A stretch of 64,000 bases of DNA, taken from assembly GCF_947623445.1 (NCBI RefSeq), contig NC_135244.1, forward strand, positions 15,872,860 to 15,936,859. The letters run 5' to 3'. The position numbers and the translations under genes were made by a program. Shown here piece by piece: positions 13,101-25,019 of this stretch. The notes below the pieces were generated by a model. That model saw nothing but the letters and a program-made list of their open reading frames with translations, was not told the origin of the DNA and made no database searches. Position 1 is the stretch's first letter. Each line of letters opens with the position of its first letter. Source of the stretch: Clavelina lepadiformis. Taxonomy: Eukaryota > Chordata > Ascidiacea > Aplousobranchia > Clavelinidae.

Positions 13101-15237
13101 TGTTATAATTTTATCCGAAAACCAATGTCTAAAGATTTCCTCTTGCAAACTTAGAGAGTGACCTCAGCAAACGAAGGCGGATTACCTCAGACTTTAACTC
13201 CGAGATTTCTTTTTGAGCCGTCTCCAAATCCTTTTCTAGTCTCGTTTCTGCAAGTAGATATTAACACATGTGAGGCTGTTACTATTTATTGCCGTTACGA
13301 ACAATTTTGTTGTTATTCGAACTCGTGGGAGGCATGGCAAGCTAATCTCACCTGACTGTATAGCTGCGATTTCCTTGATAATTGAATCTTCTTCTCCGTC
13401 GTTCGTGCCGCCAAAGACTTCTGCCGGAGCGTCTTCAACTTCGTTTTTGGCCGGAACCATCTCTTCTTCTCTCACGCTCTTGCTTTGCTTTCGCCATCTT
13501 GCATGACGGGCGCTAGCACTGATGCGCCTCGATCGATTCTTAATAAAAGAAGAGGTCTTTTTTATTTACTGTCAATATAATACTGTTTATTTTATTGGCG
13601 GTAGTCACGTGTTGAAGTAGCTTAAACCCCGTTCAGATCACAGCATCCAACGTATTTATCGTTTTTTACTTAATTTTTAAGCACCAAGTTATTTTTAATT
13701 GAAGAATGTTGGCAACAAATTCTGGCTATTGTCGACAAGAAAATGTTTAAAAAAATTTAGCCTAATTGTGACGCATATATAGTGTTTAAATTAATAACGA
13801 TAAAAATATCCCAACATCAAATACACTCGTCCGTCGATACGCAGTCATGGGAACCGATTTTGTACGCCACTAATAGTAATATTACACTAATAGTACGCCA
13901 TACCGTACTGTATGGTGTGGGTGTATGCTCTACCCATACTTTGCTTGTTATTTGATACTTGGAAAAGACGTTATCCGAATTGCGATATACTTTTGGGAGA
14001 TCAAATTTTTATTTAAGTTTAGTATCGCGGTGGATAGTATCTTTGTTTTGTTTTGCTAAATCGTCAGTCGAAGATATCCCCAATATCAATGCATTTGATA
14101 AACTACAAGCTTAGTAATTTTGGCTAGATTGGCAATATGTTAGTGCCACTCTCGTTTAAATGATTTGTTCCTTTTGTTAGTTCTTATATACCGGTAGGCT
14201 AACATAGCTCGCTACATAACCAGACCATTAAATTAAAATTTACCCAAAACAGCAATCAATAATACAAAGCTCGTTAAGTCGCAGCTTAGCTCGCTATAAT
14301 TCACGTTCCAGTTTGGATTTCTCTAACTCACTTTCAACAAACTGTTTTGCTGGTAAATATGCGAGGCTATGGAAAGAGCCTTGCTACTCTTCACTCGTTC
14401 ACGGTTGATGGTGCACTGCAGTGCATCAAACTCCTCCTGGACTTGCTCAGAAACTGGAACAAAATATTTGGCTCATCAACTATGTGTAGTTGTTGGTTTC
14501 TTTTAAAGAGTATATTGCTTATAGTTGAATAGGACTGTTTGCAAGAATCACAATTGAAGTACGGGACACACACATATAGCCTACACAGTTCACACAGACA
14601 TACAAGTCATTCGCCAGCACACAACGCAAAATGAGTTTCGTTTTAGTTCATTCAGCATCACTTCCTCTATACTCAGTAACACATCTTGAAAAGTTCAACG
14701 CACACAAAATGTGCGGGTTAAATACAGTATATGTTATATATGTATATATAGTGTAGGTATTCTGTTACCTTCTTCATACTTGGCCACTTTTTCTTTAAGA
14801 ATCTGAATCTCTTCTTGTTGTTTCATATACTGAAATAGTCAATATGGACATATAACGGTCTGTGCCATTGCACAAAAAAGAGTTTGGTAAAACGTGCTCT
14901 ATTTATATTTTAAATTTCTATACGGTTTAAGCTTAAAGTTATATACAGTTTACGTATTACGTAACTATTCTTCCGATATAAAACAATGTTGTTTTCCTTC
15001 ATAAAGTACTAAATTAAATTCTGTTGTTTTGTCATTCCGTATTTAAAACGATCCACAAATTAAGCTTATTTATGTAATAGTTTCTATGCAAAACAATCTA
15101 TGTATAAAACACGACTGTCTTGACACAAAAAGTTATCACGCAAACTTAGATCATTCAAACATGTATCACTGAAGACTGACCTCCGATTCACTGATTTGTA
15201 GCTCAATGCCATCATTGATGTTTACTTCGTTTTCCAT
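10123..15237 (-). CDS. SHTN1: Shootin-1 homologue (coiled-coil, polyproline, actin-linked polarity protein)
   Basis: Eleven exons on the minus strand: 15237-15181, 14829-14769, 14453-14332, 13538-13352, 13247-13186, 13008-12927, 12051-11930, 11833-11708, 11454-11132, 10909-10417, 10272-10123. Phases agree throughout and the sum is 1785 nt, or 594 residues (human about 631). Residues 1-340 are mainly coiled coil. The block ESHVRKRAESFAAQMYGEN matches the vertebrate stretch around KKAESFAQEMF. A tract of Pro with some Ala spans about residues 344-366. It is followed by AEMMKRIKQG (about 420-429), the counterpart of vertebrate VEEMMDRIKKG, and by a basic C-terminus with ELKNILDKKRR. In vertebrates shootin-1 couples actin retrograde flow to adhesion molecules during axon outgrowth. 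The start ATG has an acceptor-like TTTAG two bases upstream. The homology call is strong; function in this organism is inferred. Confidence 0.9.
11175..11244 (-). repeat. GGA/GGT triplet repeat coding a polyproline tract
   Basis: A near-pure (GGA)n stretch followed by GGT/GCT triplets on the plus strand. Read on the minus strand inside a shootin-1 exon it encodes a run of more than ten prolines with interspersed Pro/Ala. It is a likely site of length polymorphism. Confidence 0.85.
12155..12313. mobile_element. hAT-type MITE, 159 bp, in a shootin-1 intron
   Basis: The left end is CAGAGGTGGGCAGT. The right end, read on the opposite strand, is CATAGGTGGGCAGT. The element is flanked by a perfect 8-bp direct duplication ACTATACC (12147-12154 and 12314-12321). 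The interior is rich in GGTACC-like words and has no coding capacity. The 8-bp duplication and the CA..GGTGGGCA ends are diagnostic of hAT superfamily non-autonomous elements. Confidence 0.9.
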
Positions 15238-18111
15238 TGCTAAACCAACAGTCCAATTTTACACAAAAGTCTTTACCATACCGAAAACATATAAAAGGTT
15301 GTGGTTACGCCGATGAAATTCTAAACCGTTTCTTTACACCGCTAGCACTGAATTGATTGAGTGCACAGTAAGCCAACGTCTGATTAATCATTGATAGAAT
15401 GGTTGACCCGTGGGTTGCGCAATGCCAACGGTGATAACGGTCATTAGATTGTTCTTAGTGAGCAAGCACAATGATCAGATAAGCAGCAGTGATGAATATT
15501 AACCATTCACGCGGATATTACTCAACTGCACTTTCCGGCCGATATAGGCTATATCGCTTTGTTTTTTGAACTAAATGTTATACAGACCAATGAACTTCCA
15601 CCTCTCCTTTCCAGTACGGTGAATGCCGTTTGATATAGAAGCTGTCGTCAACTTCTCCCTAAATTATCTTTCAGGGCAATGTTTTGCAACTAAAAAGTTA
15701 ATGATTAAACGTTTACATTTTTAAGGAATATAAGCCGCCTCCAGTGTATATTGTAGCGATGGGCTCGCCTTTCGCATTGGTAATATCACTCAAAGAGATG
15801 TGGCCAAGTCACACTGCAATAAGTGATAAGAGCTTTTGTGTTATATAGTGCCGAGTCTGTAACAATATGATAAAGTTACCTATCGGGTACTTTAAATCCC
15901 AGATTTTGAAGAATGTCATTAGTTCTGGGGTGTACAGTAGAATACCAATAAATATTTCACCAAAGCAGTAAATCAATATCTATCCAATTCCATTGTTACT
16001 GCTTTATAAATACATAAAATTAAAAATACCAAGCAACTTTCTCAAAACATTTGGGTTTTCAGCCTTTCTTGCATTTTGATAATTCAAATGTAGACATATA
16101 TACTGCTCTATTTCAAGTTCTTCACAAAAACCGGAAAATTTTGTGTCCCGACAAGCAATTGTTGAGACACAGACTGTCATTTCTTAAAACTAGGCTTTTC
16201 TTAAAACTGGAATTGTCCCTGAAACATCACTAAGATAAAGCAACCTCCTTTTTGTTTCGCTTTAGTTGATATCTTTGTATTATACCACTCTGCAATATTC
16301 GTCACATACAACGTCTACATGTAGTATTTGGTCATGCAATTTTCCTATCAATGACCTGGTTCTTTATCTATATTCTATAACTTTCACAACTACAGTTTAC
16401 GGTGTAAGTTAGTCAACATTTACTGTTACTTGTTTGCAGTTAATAGATTTGTGTTACGTTATGTTGTAATTTTTCATCGTTTCTAGTTTTTTTTATCGTT
16501 CTTATGTAAAGTTTTGAAATTTGATTGTAACGTCTCTTGAGGTGGTCTTTTCCGCGTAATAAATCAAGCTTAGAGCAAAGTCTATTCTTTGCTGACAAGG
16601 GTGCCTACCTTAATCCCAATGCCGGAATAATTAATCTATAGTTTAAAGTAGGCTTGACTCTATAGTAATAAAAAACTGTTATCTTAACTAAAATGTTTTG
16701 GCAATTGACAATTTTTTAGTTTTTATTAAACAATATTGCTCAATACTAATGCCCAAACTCTCAAATTTGTCCTAAAAGTTTGAATCCATCGACAAGTTTC
16801 TATTTTTAACTGCCTTGTGTTACGGTCTTATGGTTCTATGGTGTAGGTATATCGATGTCTTTCCTTTATCAAATGATGCCAATACAACTGCAGTTTTGTT
16901 GTTGTTTTCGCCAAAGTTGATGCCTTACCAAGCTAACTATAGGCCTGCCTTGCTTTTGCTTAGCCCACATAAGAATCTCCTGACCGCAAGTAATTCATGG
17001 AATTGTCTCACCTTATAAATAATATTTATATAAGTTGGATATTGATACCTAAACGTACAAATAGCCTATAGTTTCTATTTAAATGAAGAATTTTGGAATT
17101 CTAAAGGCCAGTGCTTTCGGATGATCTATTTTTGAAGAAAACAATGAATTCAGTCGGACTTGTTTTTCGTCAGCACTACAGTATAAAACAGGTTTCCAGT
17201 AGGCTACTACAAAATCTGCAGCTGGATCTATGAACATTCAAACGGAAATGTACACGAACTCAAGAAATATTTACTCGCATTTCATCTGATATCACTGCTT
17301 TGCGATAAACGTGTCCAATGATCGTGACAAGTGATTATTATAGACAAATTATATATTCATTAGGTTGCTGGAGACTTATCGCGTACTTCACCGGTAAAAC
17401 ACAGCAGTGGCAAGTTTTCAACATTTGAAGTTTGGGTTTCCTTGGTTATTGACGAAATCTATTGTTTGACTTATGTGCTGTGTTATTGTGTAGTACTGTA
17501 GTCTATACACACTTCGGCTTTTGATGTATTTTTATAATTGGCTACTGAAGAAAGGGTGCGCATTTTTATTTTGAATCGAAAACAGCTCGCGAAAATAAAT
17601 CGAACAAGACTTGGTCATTACAGTGAAATGTGACAAAGCTGCACCAAAATATTTAAACGTAACCACTGAGACGTAAAAGCAACATGGGGGGCGACGTGAA
17701 GACAATGAAAAACGCAAAAAAGCTGTAATAAAAATGCAGATAAAAGTCGCACTTGCTTTTATGCGAAGTCACAGGAGCGTACCGGTTTATACTTAACACA
17801 ATGTACAGCGTGGACTGCTTTCCCATTTCTGGTGAAACGCCAACGTGAGACCATGGGTACTAAAATTAAATCTCACAATGGTAGAAGGCAAAACGCAACA
17901 AATGGTATGAAATACACGGTCATGGATCTGCGAATTTTTAAGGCACTGTTTGCCCAAAATACAGGCTAAAAGATCGTTAAAAAGTATGAGTACTATTCAA
18001 CATAAAAGGGTGAAAAACGGCAGCATACAGAATAAGCAAACATACGCGTTGGCAGTCGAAAAAGCGCAAGGGAGTAGATTTAAGCAAATTCGATGGTCGC
18101 AACATATCGAG
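15238..18111. other. Intergenic region between shootin-1 and the GTSF1-like gene
   Basis: AT-rich sequence upstream of shootin-1 (minus) and downstream of the GTSF1-like gene (minus). It should contain the shootin-1 promoter or outron and the GTSF1-like 3' UTR. A minus-strand AATAAA lies at 17570-17565. No convincing exon, RNA gene or repeat was found. Confidence 0.5.
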
Positions 18112-21100
18112 CTATTTCTCCTGTTTGAGTTGTTGGTTTATTTCTGCAATTCTTCTCTCAATTTCTGGCTTTTTTCTCAACTTTATCAGTTGCTCGACGT
18201 TCAGTTGAGCTCCGCTCTGGGACTCTTGGTCGAGTTTGTTGATCTGAAAATTTAAAGCAAATTGCTCGTTTATACTTAACAAGGCTTTCGAAAGTCACTA
18301 TCTATATTGTCTATGTTGGCTTATTATGCACTAACTTCTGTAACAAAACGTGGGTTCATATTCATTTTGACGGAAATTTAATGGCAACAAACCTGGCGAA
18401 TCATTTTGACTAATTTTCTTTTATCCTTTGCAAGTGCTTCTTCTATGGACGACTGACTGTCTGTTTGATGAAAAAAGTAAAAAAAAATTATTGACATTGT
18501 TTTGTTTACAACGTTTTTAATGTAACGACGTTTTCCTATAGGCTACAGCGATTTTAGCATGACACGTGCACGATAAAACTGGCAAAAGTAACACTTCCCA
18601 TAACGGCAACTACTAAATTCCTAATTAGACACATTTCATTAAAGACATGAACTTTCCGGTATCTGATATCGAAACGGCCCGCGTTTCGGCTTCCAAAAAT
18701 CGTTCTATCTCCTCATCCATTCCACGGGCGGCAACAACCACATCATTAACTACCGCCACATTTCCCAATCCCGGGGCGTTGATTGGAATCCTTCCTCGAC
18801 CTAACGCTGCAAAACACATGCTGGCTTAGTCAAACAAGCAAAGTCTGTTGATTTGCAGAAGCAATGGTCAGCATTGTTGGGTATACACTGTATTTAATTA
18901 GGTAATTCCTCATAGTCTATTCTTGCTGAAATGTTTTTCTCTACTGAGATTTGAATTTAAAGTTTTTTCTTGTGCTATAAGTATTAAGTATTTCCTTGTG
19001 GTAGGGATTTCTCCGAAACTGACAAAAAGTTGGTGCCAAATTTGTAAACTAAAGTCTATATGTTTCAGGATCGGAACAAAAGTAAACTGTATTTTAAACA
19101 AATGTTTAGCAAACTGCACAACCCTAAAAAGTTCACTTACGCTTTGGTTGATGGGATGGCCTACTAGCTGGTTCGGTTGGTTTGACTGAAAAGTTAGCGG
19201 CAAGCGAAGGCATGGTCGTCGGCTGACGAGACCTTAATTGACTGTATGTTAAATGAAGTGTTGAAATCATGCTGTACGATAAAAATCATGCACATAGTGA
19301 CCCTTTGTAATAATCATAAAGACCTGTTTTCCTTGGACGGCTTTTGTTCGGGCCGATTTAAGTTTCTTCCTCTGGCCATACCCACAAATCCTGAACGAAG
19401 CTGAGGCTCAGTCAGGGGTCTTCTTTCCATGGGGAAGGGCTGCAAAGTTTGAGATGGACGAAGCTCAGAGGGAGTGGCTTGCAATCTGTTGTCAAAGAAA
19501 ATTGCATTTTTTAAGTGTAAGTGAAGTATTTAGAAATAAAAACTTTCTTGCCCAATTAGAGTCAAAATGTTAACCTTGCTAACAAGTACAGTATTAAAAT
19601 TTAATAAAATTTGTATGTACAGTATAAGCAAGGTTTTCCTTACAAGCATACAGCATGCAATACAACTCCAAAGAATTTTCTTTCTACCGATCAAGGAATA
19701 TTCTAATTCTAACTAACATATTCTACCATCTATAAAAGAACAATTACATTCTGGAAAACACTCTTTGTTTGTAATTAATGGTAAGAACAACCAAGAAATT
19801 AAAACAAAAAACCGTAATGAATGGACTACATAAACTTGACTTTTAATAAAATTAGAAAGTAATTTACTGTTGTTCTTCCACATTTACTTCCATACGCCAT
19901 CGTGTGCTGGTTGGGTTTGGCCGGTAATTTGGCCTCCGTTGTTTCTCCTCTTCCAAAACCTATTATAGTTTTCATAAGCACAGACAACATTCGTGAAGAT
20001 TTAGAAATATAAGGTCACAATATTAAAAAGTTGACCAAGTATTTCTAACAGAAATGAAACTGTCTACTGCATCAAAGGAGGAGTGCAGTTAATCTAGCAG
20101 CTGTAAGTTAATGCAATTTGCAAAACAATTTTTGGTTTTAGTAATGCCCAATAACATGTCGAAAGAAAACTTCTCAGGTAAGTTAATCCATGGACCTAGA
20201 TGTATAATGAATATAACTTAATACAACGAAATTCGTGACCAACAATTATGTCTGAAACCTCTAAATCCCAATCTTCATCGCTGCCAAAATCTAAATCTTG
20301 AGAAGGGAGAGGGGGAGGTAGAGATGTACAACCCTTGACTTCATCTCCGTCATCAGAAAACCGTTCTGCAAAACCATTTGTCAGGGTAAGATCCAAAAAT
20401 TAACACCAAATATTACCAAAAATAATACACTTATTATTGACACATTACATGGAATTTTGTCATTATTATTGACATTCAAAGACAAAACTAGCAGCTTATA
20501 TTTGTTTCCTTTTAACTAAACTTTTGTCAACCTTAGTATTTATTGCTTTGGTTTATTATAAATATAATCCTTTCGTGCTTTTAAGCTGTAATTCCAAACC
20601 GTTTCCTGCTCAGCTGCATAGAAGCCCTTTCCCATCTTCAACTACCAATGAATATTAACTGGTCCTACACTTTAAAACCGGGCTTCGTTTTCAGAGGTAA
20701 ACCTTTTGTTTTGACACCAAACTGTCTCTGATTATGCAGATGAAATTCCATCCTTAACGCTAGTGTTTGAGAATCTGACAAAACCTCTTTCACATCACAA
20801 TATTTTGGACCATACCTCAACACAGACAATCATTATCAAGCTCATTAAACCCAATCAAGCAACTGCAAACCTGAGGTGGGCAAGAGTGCGGCCAATTTTG
20901 AGCACACTTCTTTTTACTAAGAGTAATATCAATAGCGACGCTTTTTTTTCAAAGTAGGAACAGAACCACGAGCGCACTCCTTTCTAAGAACTGGTTGCTT
21001 TTTTGCACAAACAATGCTATGATTGCACAATATGGATACAACTGGTTGGATTAAAAAAAATTTAAGCTTTTTAACTACCGTAAAACTATAATTTTATGTA

Positions 21101-23472
21101 GTGAATAAAACACTGATTGATTTGAGGCTAATTTTATGAACAATTTTTTGCTCCGCAAAGTTAATGGTGAAAAATGAACAATTAAATATATGTAACACTA
21201 AGCACAGAACCATGTGATGGCAGTTTGACGTAAACGCTTTGTTTTTTTTTTAAGCTGATAACAATGGTCAATGAGACTGGTGACAGATGGAATGACAGAA
21301 AAATTCACACAGAGTTATCATTACAGTGTCATAATTAGTTTCACATGGCCATTATTTTTATAACTTAACTGATATTTGCTGTGAAAATGAAAAACATTAA
21401 ATTGTTAAATGTCAGTAACTACATTTCTAGAAGGTTCCGATACTCTACTAGTCTATTAATTAATTATTTGTGGCAGGGGTGACCTAAACAAAACCCTTTA
21501 ACATGAAATTTCCGAACATTGGCAACAAATGATAAGCAGTTACAGTAGCAGTCAGACAAACATTTTACAATGCAAATTTGTCACGTATGAATGCATTTAA
21601 TTTAATTGCTAATGCAGGAGCATGAGCGACAAAACGAGCGCACTTTTTTCTATATAGAAGAGTGAAAGTACCAACAACGCACTTTTTTATTGACAAGCGT
21701 GGGCGATACTCATTTAGAAAGAGCGATTGCTCAGCTCTGCTGCAAACAAAGCCAATCAAAACATAGAGTTTCTACGAAGCCAGTTGCGACCAATGCATCA
21801 ACTTGGTTGAATCTGAAATACAACTTACGAGACCCTATTTTTGACTTGAACGTAGCTTAGGATGCCTTCTGACTCCTGTCACGTGTTGACTGACTTAGCA
21901 AACAAAAAGCCACCTAGAGTAAATTTCCACATGGAATACTAAATGCAACACCCACCACAAGACATTCTTAAGTGCTACACACAATGAAAATGCTGATTTT
22001 AAAATTGTTAAAATGACTCAACAAAAGGAGAGATTGCTGGGAGGATATTGTGAAATGAATACACTTTACAAACACCAGCAAAAAGATACCTCCTTATTGG
22101 CCGTATCTCCTAAGCAAAACGCAGTCACCACTAATTCTATCCCGAAGCCGATGTTCGGTTCAACAGTACAAACATATATATTCAATACAAACAAACTACA
22201 CATGCTTTGTCAAGCAGAAACGCAGCACCCTGTGAAAAGCAGCGGGAACTGATAAACAGCTATCAACTCCCTTCTTACCCTCCGGAGCTCTCCAAAGCAA
22301 TCAACCAGCTGAAGAGTGGAAAAGTGCAACATCGTAATTTCCAATAACATTGCTAAAGAAGTTCTAAAGCAATGAATATCATAGTATTTACGCTGGTCAA
22401 GAAATATCTGCTCAGGCATCCCTGTTTAAGTTAAATAAGCCTGTGGATGATACTAATAACTACTGCTTCCTTTTCTTTTGTACCATTCAAGCTTATGGAG
22501 CAACATTCTTGATAAACATTTCCTGTGTGGCTAAATCCTCTTAATAAACTGAACCTACCATACTGCAAAAGAAACATACCGCGAAGAGGGTTGTATGCCA
22601 CGCAACAGCACCCCAAACATCTCACTTCAACATCAATGCCGCCTGGTGTGCTGATTGGAATTAAGAACTCCACCCCTCCCAATTCACTGTTGGTCTAGCT
22701 ACCACTCCACCTTTTGCTGGCATACCTGACAAACTGTGGGTAACCCTGAATTGCCCGAAGAAGATCGTTACCCCAAGCTGTAGTGCAGAGTCATAGTCAG
22801 CAGAACACTAATCACCATAGCAATGTTCTATGCCTACCCACTGACCAACACATGGGCACTCTATGCCTACCTACAGGACCTGAATGATCCAGACAAAGCA
22901 AGTGAAAAGTAACTGATGCAACTGGCCAAGTACATCTGACTACATGCAAAAATGAAAAAAGTTTCATTTTGCATTGTGTTTTTTTCTGAATTCCTCATAG
23001 TAGTCAATTCAATAAATTTAACAAACAATTCAGTATTGTGTGAAACTAAATACTTTAGCCTTAAGACCATGAAAATCACTAAAATTTCTAAATCTTGGTT
23101 GTGGAGTTACCTTTATTCATTTCGAACTCAATCATCCGTCTATCTGGGCAAGTACTCATGTGCATCTGTAGTTCTGGCTTTGGAACAATGTGTCGTGCAT
23201 TAAATGGACACACATCCTGCAATGTTAATAGAAAAGCATGCTAACAAAGCATTTATTCACTTCTTAATTAAAAGTTTACAATTGATTTGTTAAACAGAAA
23301 TGAAACATGTTAGAATGACCTGATCTGCACCAGGGTGGTTCTTCTTGCATTTCAAGATGTGGCGAACATATCTCTTGGCAGAAATTCGATGCACCGGATC
23401 ATATGGACATACAAATAGTTCATCACTGTCTGACTGCCGCATAGACTGTTGATACACTGATATACTGGCCAT
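18112..23472 (-). CDS. GTSF1-like protein with two CHHC zinc fingers and a helical C-terminal tail
   Basis: Nine minus-strand exons: 23472-23320, 23216-23111, 20365-20259, 19959-19868, 19485-19324, 19232-19141, 18806-18653, 18456-18393, 18243-18112 (1062 nt, 353 residues). Finger 1 has C22, H28, H38, C42 (CPYDPVHRI..HILKC). Finger 2 has C54, H60, H70, C74 (CPFNARHIV..HMSTC), with identical spacing. The first finger ends in KKNHPGAD, like the KNHPD of GTSF1. An acidic GSDEDWDLE follows, comparable to the Trp-containing tail of GTSF1 that binds PIWI proteins. In animals GTSF1/Asterix is a piRNA-pathway cofactor and CHHC fingers bind RNA. The middle is Pro/Arg-rich with RGR motifs; the end is a charged helical segment. 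The donor of exon 7 (AAA/GTTCATG) is weak. If it is not used, translation stops nearby after LMKCV. Finger identity is strong; the exon 7 to 8 join is less sure. Confidence 0.82.
22249..22420 (+). pseudogene. Decayed LINE reverse-transcriptase fragment
   Basis: One frame reads SKAINQLKSGKV and, after a frame shift, NNIAKEVLKQ. This resembles the conserved start of the LINE reverse-transcriptase domain, which has the pattern I-x-x-L-K-x-G-K-A, later I-x-x-E-x-L-K. Stops and shifts show it is dead. It sits in the large intron between exons 2 and 3 of the GTSF1-like gene. The match is short. Confidence 0.35.
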
Positions 23473-24171
23473 GGTTTAATTTGTAGTAATTTGAAGCAAT
23501 GAAAAACAAAAGAAACTGAAAACTTGCACAGCTAGTTTTCTTGTTACCAATGAACTTTTCAGATAAAACAAAAATGACAGGTATAGACAATGATAAATTT
23601 ATAATTCTGAAACAGAAAAATCATTTTCAGCTGTGACATAACTGCAAGATTTCAAATATTTCATCACATAACTTTTCATGAACTCTTTTTAGGCCAACAA
23701 CATTCGGATAATTTTTCATCGTTGCTCATTGAAATTTGGCCAATCATCATGGATGAAGCCAATCTTGCTCATTTATCACGCTTCAATGTTTTTACACATT
23801 TTTCAAGTTATTTTAGTGCCTCTTTCACTATGATTATATTAGATCTTTACTTCGTGTTTTGTGCTGATTTTTTTTGATAAAGACAATCTTGTCCACAAGA
23901 ATACCTGATGAATTTGCCTGCAATTAATCTCTTATGAATGGGTAAATTTGGATTAATTGGCCCCCAAATTAAGGCTTATATGTATAAAATCAAAAGTGAA
24001 AAAAGCTTAAATTTAAAATTATCTCGGGCGTGAAGCTAATAATCAAAACTTTAGTTAACGTTAAAACTTTTTTATTTGCAGGATTTCTCGTCAAAAACTA
24101 CTATAGATATAAACCGGATAACTTTCACAAAGAAAAATATCCAAATTCCAAACTATTTAAAATGTGTGGTG

Positions 24172-25019
24172 CAGCGGTGCGCAAAGTAATAACAAATCGT
24201 CACGGCTGACTGGCCCTAGACCACTGGCGGTGTGCGTGCCAACAGTACACATTTTATTGCTGTATCAATTTACTATCCCACCAGTTCGTGTCGTTTATTT
24301 TTCGCTATTGACTGTTGGGAGCGAAAAGCATGATGCTAACGTTGTTGTAGACAAGTTGAACAAGAAATACGCTCACAAACAATGGTTCACGTTAACTTTC
24401 CATAAAATGCACTACTTTCTTTTCATCTAGTTCTATTTGAATGCTTTAAAAAATTAACCAACCTAATGGTGTGTTCTTAGTACTTTTTTGTGAGCCTAGT
24501 AAGCCGCATCTGCAGCATAAAACGGTGTAGGAAATGAAATAAGTTGTCAGGCTCTACAGCGCTCCAGTGTCGTGCCAGGTTTGTTCCGGCTGCTAAATTT
24601 TGTTCCAGACTTTGTTACGTAGAGGTTTGGCATGATTCTGTAAAAGTTTTCCACTCGAAAACCTCATAGATTGCCCTAGGACTCAAGGAAAACTTACAAG
24701 GCTACAAACTTTACAAACAAGAAAACAATACTGAAAAACTTATCGGGAATACTATATTTTTGATTGGAAAACTTGCGCTGAGTAATGCGATATTTCCACA
24801 TCACAATGCCCGGAACAAATTTAGCACGAAACCGGAAAAAATTTGGCATGAAACCGTCAGCTATAAATTGACAATTCCTCCCTTATTAGAATATTGGTTG
24901 TTATTCTCTCAGTACAAATAAGGTAAACAATGCATAGATAATGAACAATAATGGATATTACTATTCAGCTAGACGAGCCACTAAAAACATGTCGGCGCGC
25001 CGCACTTTGCCCACCTTTG
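24172..25019. mobile_element. Probable hAT non-autonomous element (about 850 bp)
   Basis: The left end is CAGCGGTGCGCAAAGT. The right end, read on the opposite strand, is CAAAGGTGGGCAAAGT followed by GCGGCGCG. These are diverged hAT-like inverted ends. The flanking 8-bp sequences do not form a clean duplication, so the element is old or its ends are slightly misplaced. No transposase was recognised. Confidence 0.5.

Noticed and set aside
13850..13935. Palindromic cluster TAATATTA / CCATACCGTACTGTATGG in a shootin-1 intron
   Set aside because: Short imperfect palindromes in AT-rich intron DNA. No flanking duplication or second copy was seen, so no element is called.
14280..14345. Coiled-coil-like reading KQFVESELEKSKLEREL on the minus strand at the end of shootin-1 exon 3
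   Set aside because: It is in another frame from the exon, would need a second acceptor inside the exon, and runs into a stop with no donor. The AAA/GTGAGT donor at 14331 explains the exon end.
20868..21760. hAT-like single terminus GAGGTGGGCAAGAGTGCGG plus repeated GAGCGCACT words
   Set aside because: No partner terminus or target duplication could be found, so boundaries cannot be given. It may be old hAT debris in the GTSF1-like intron.
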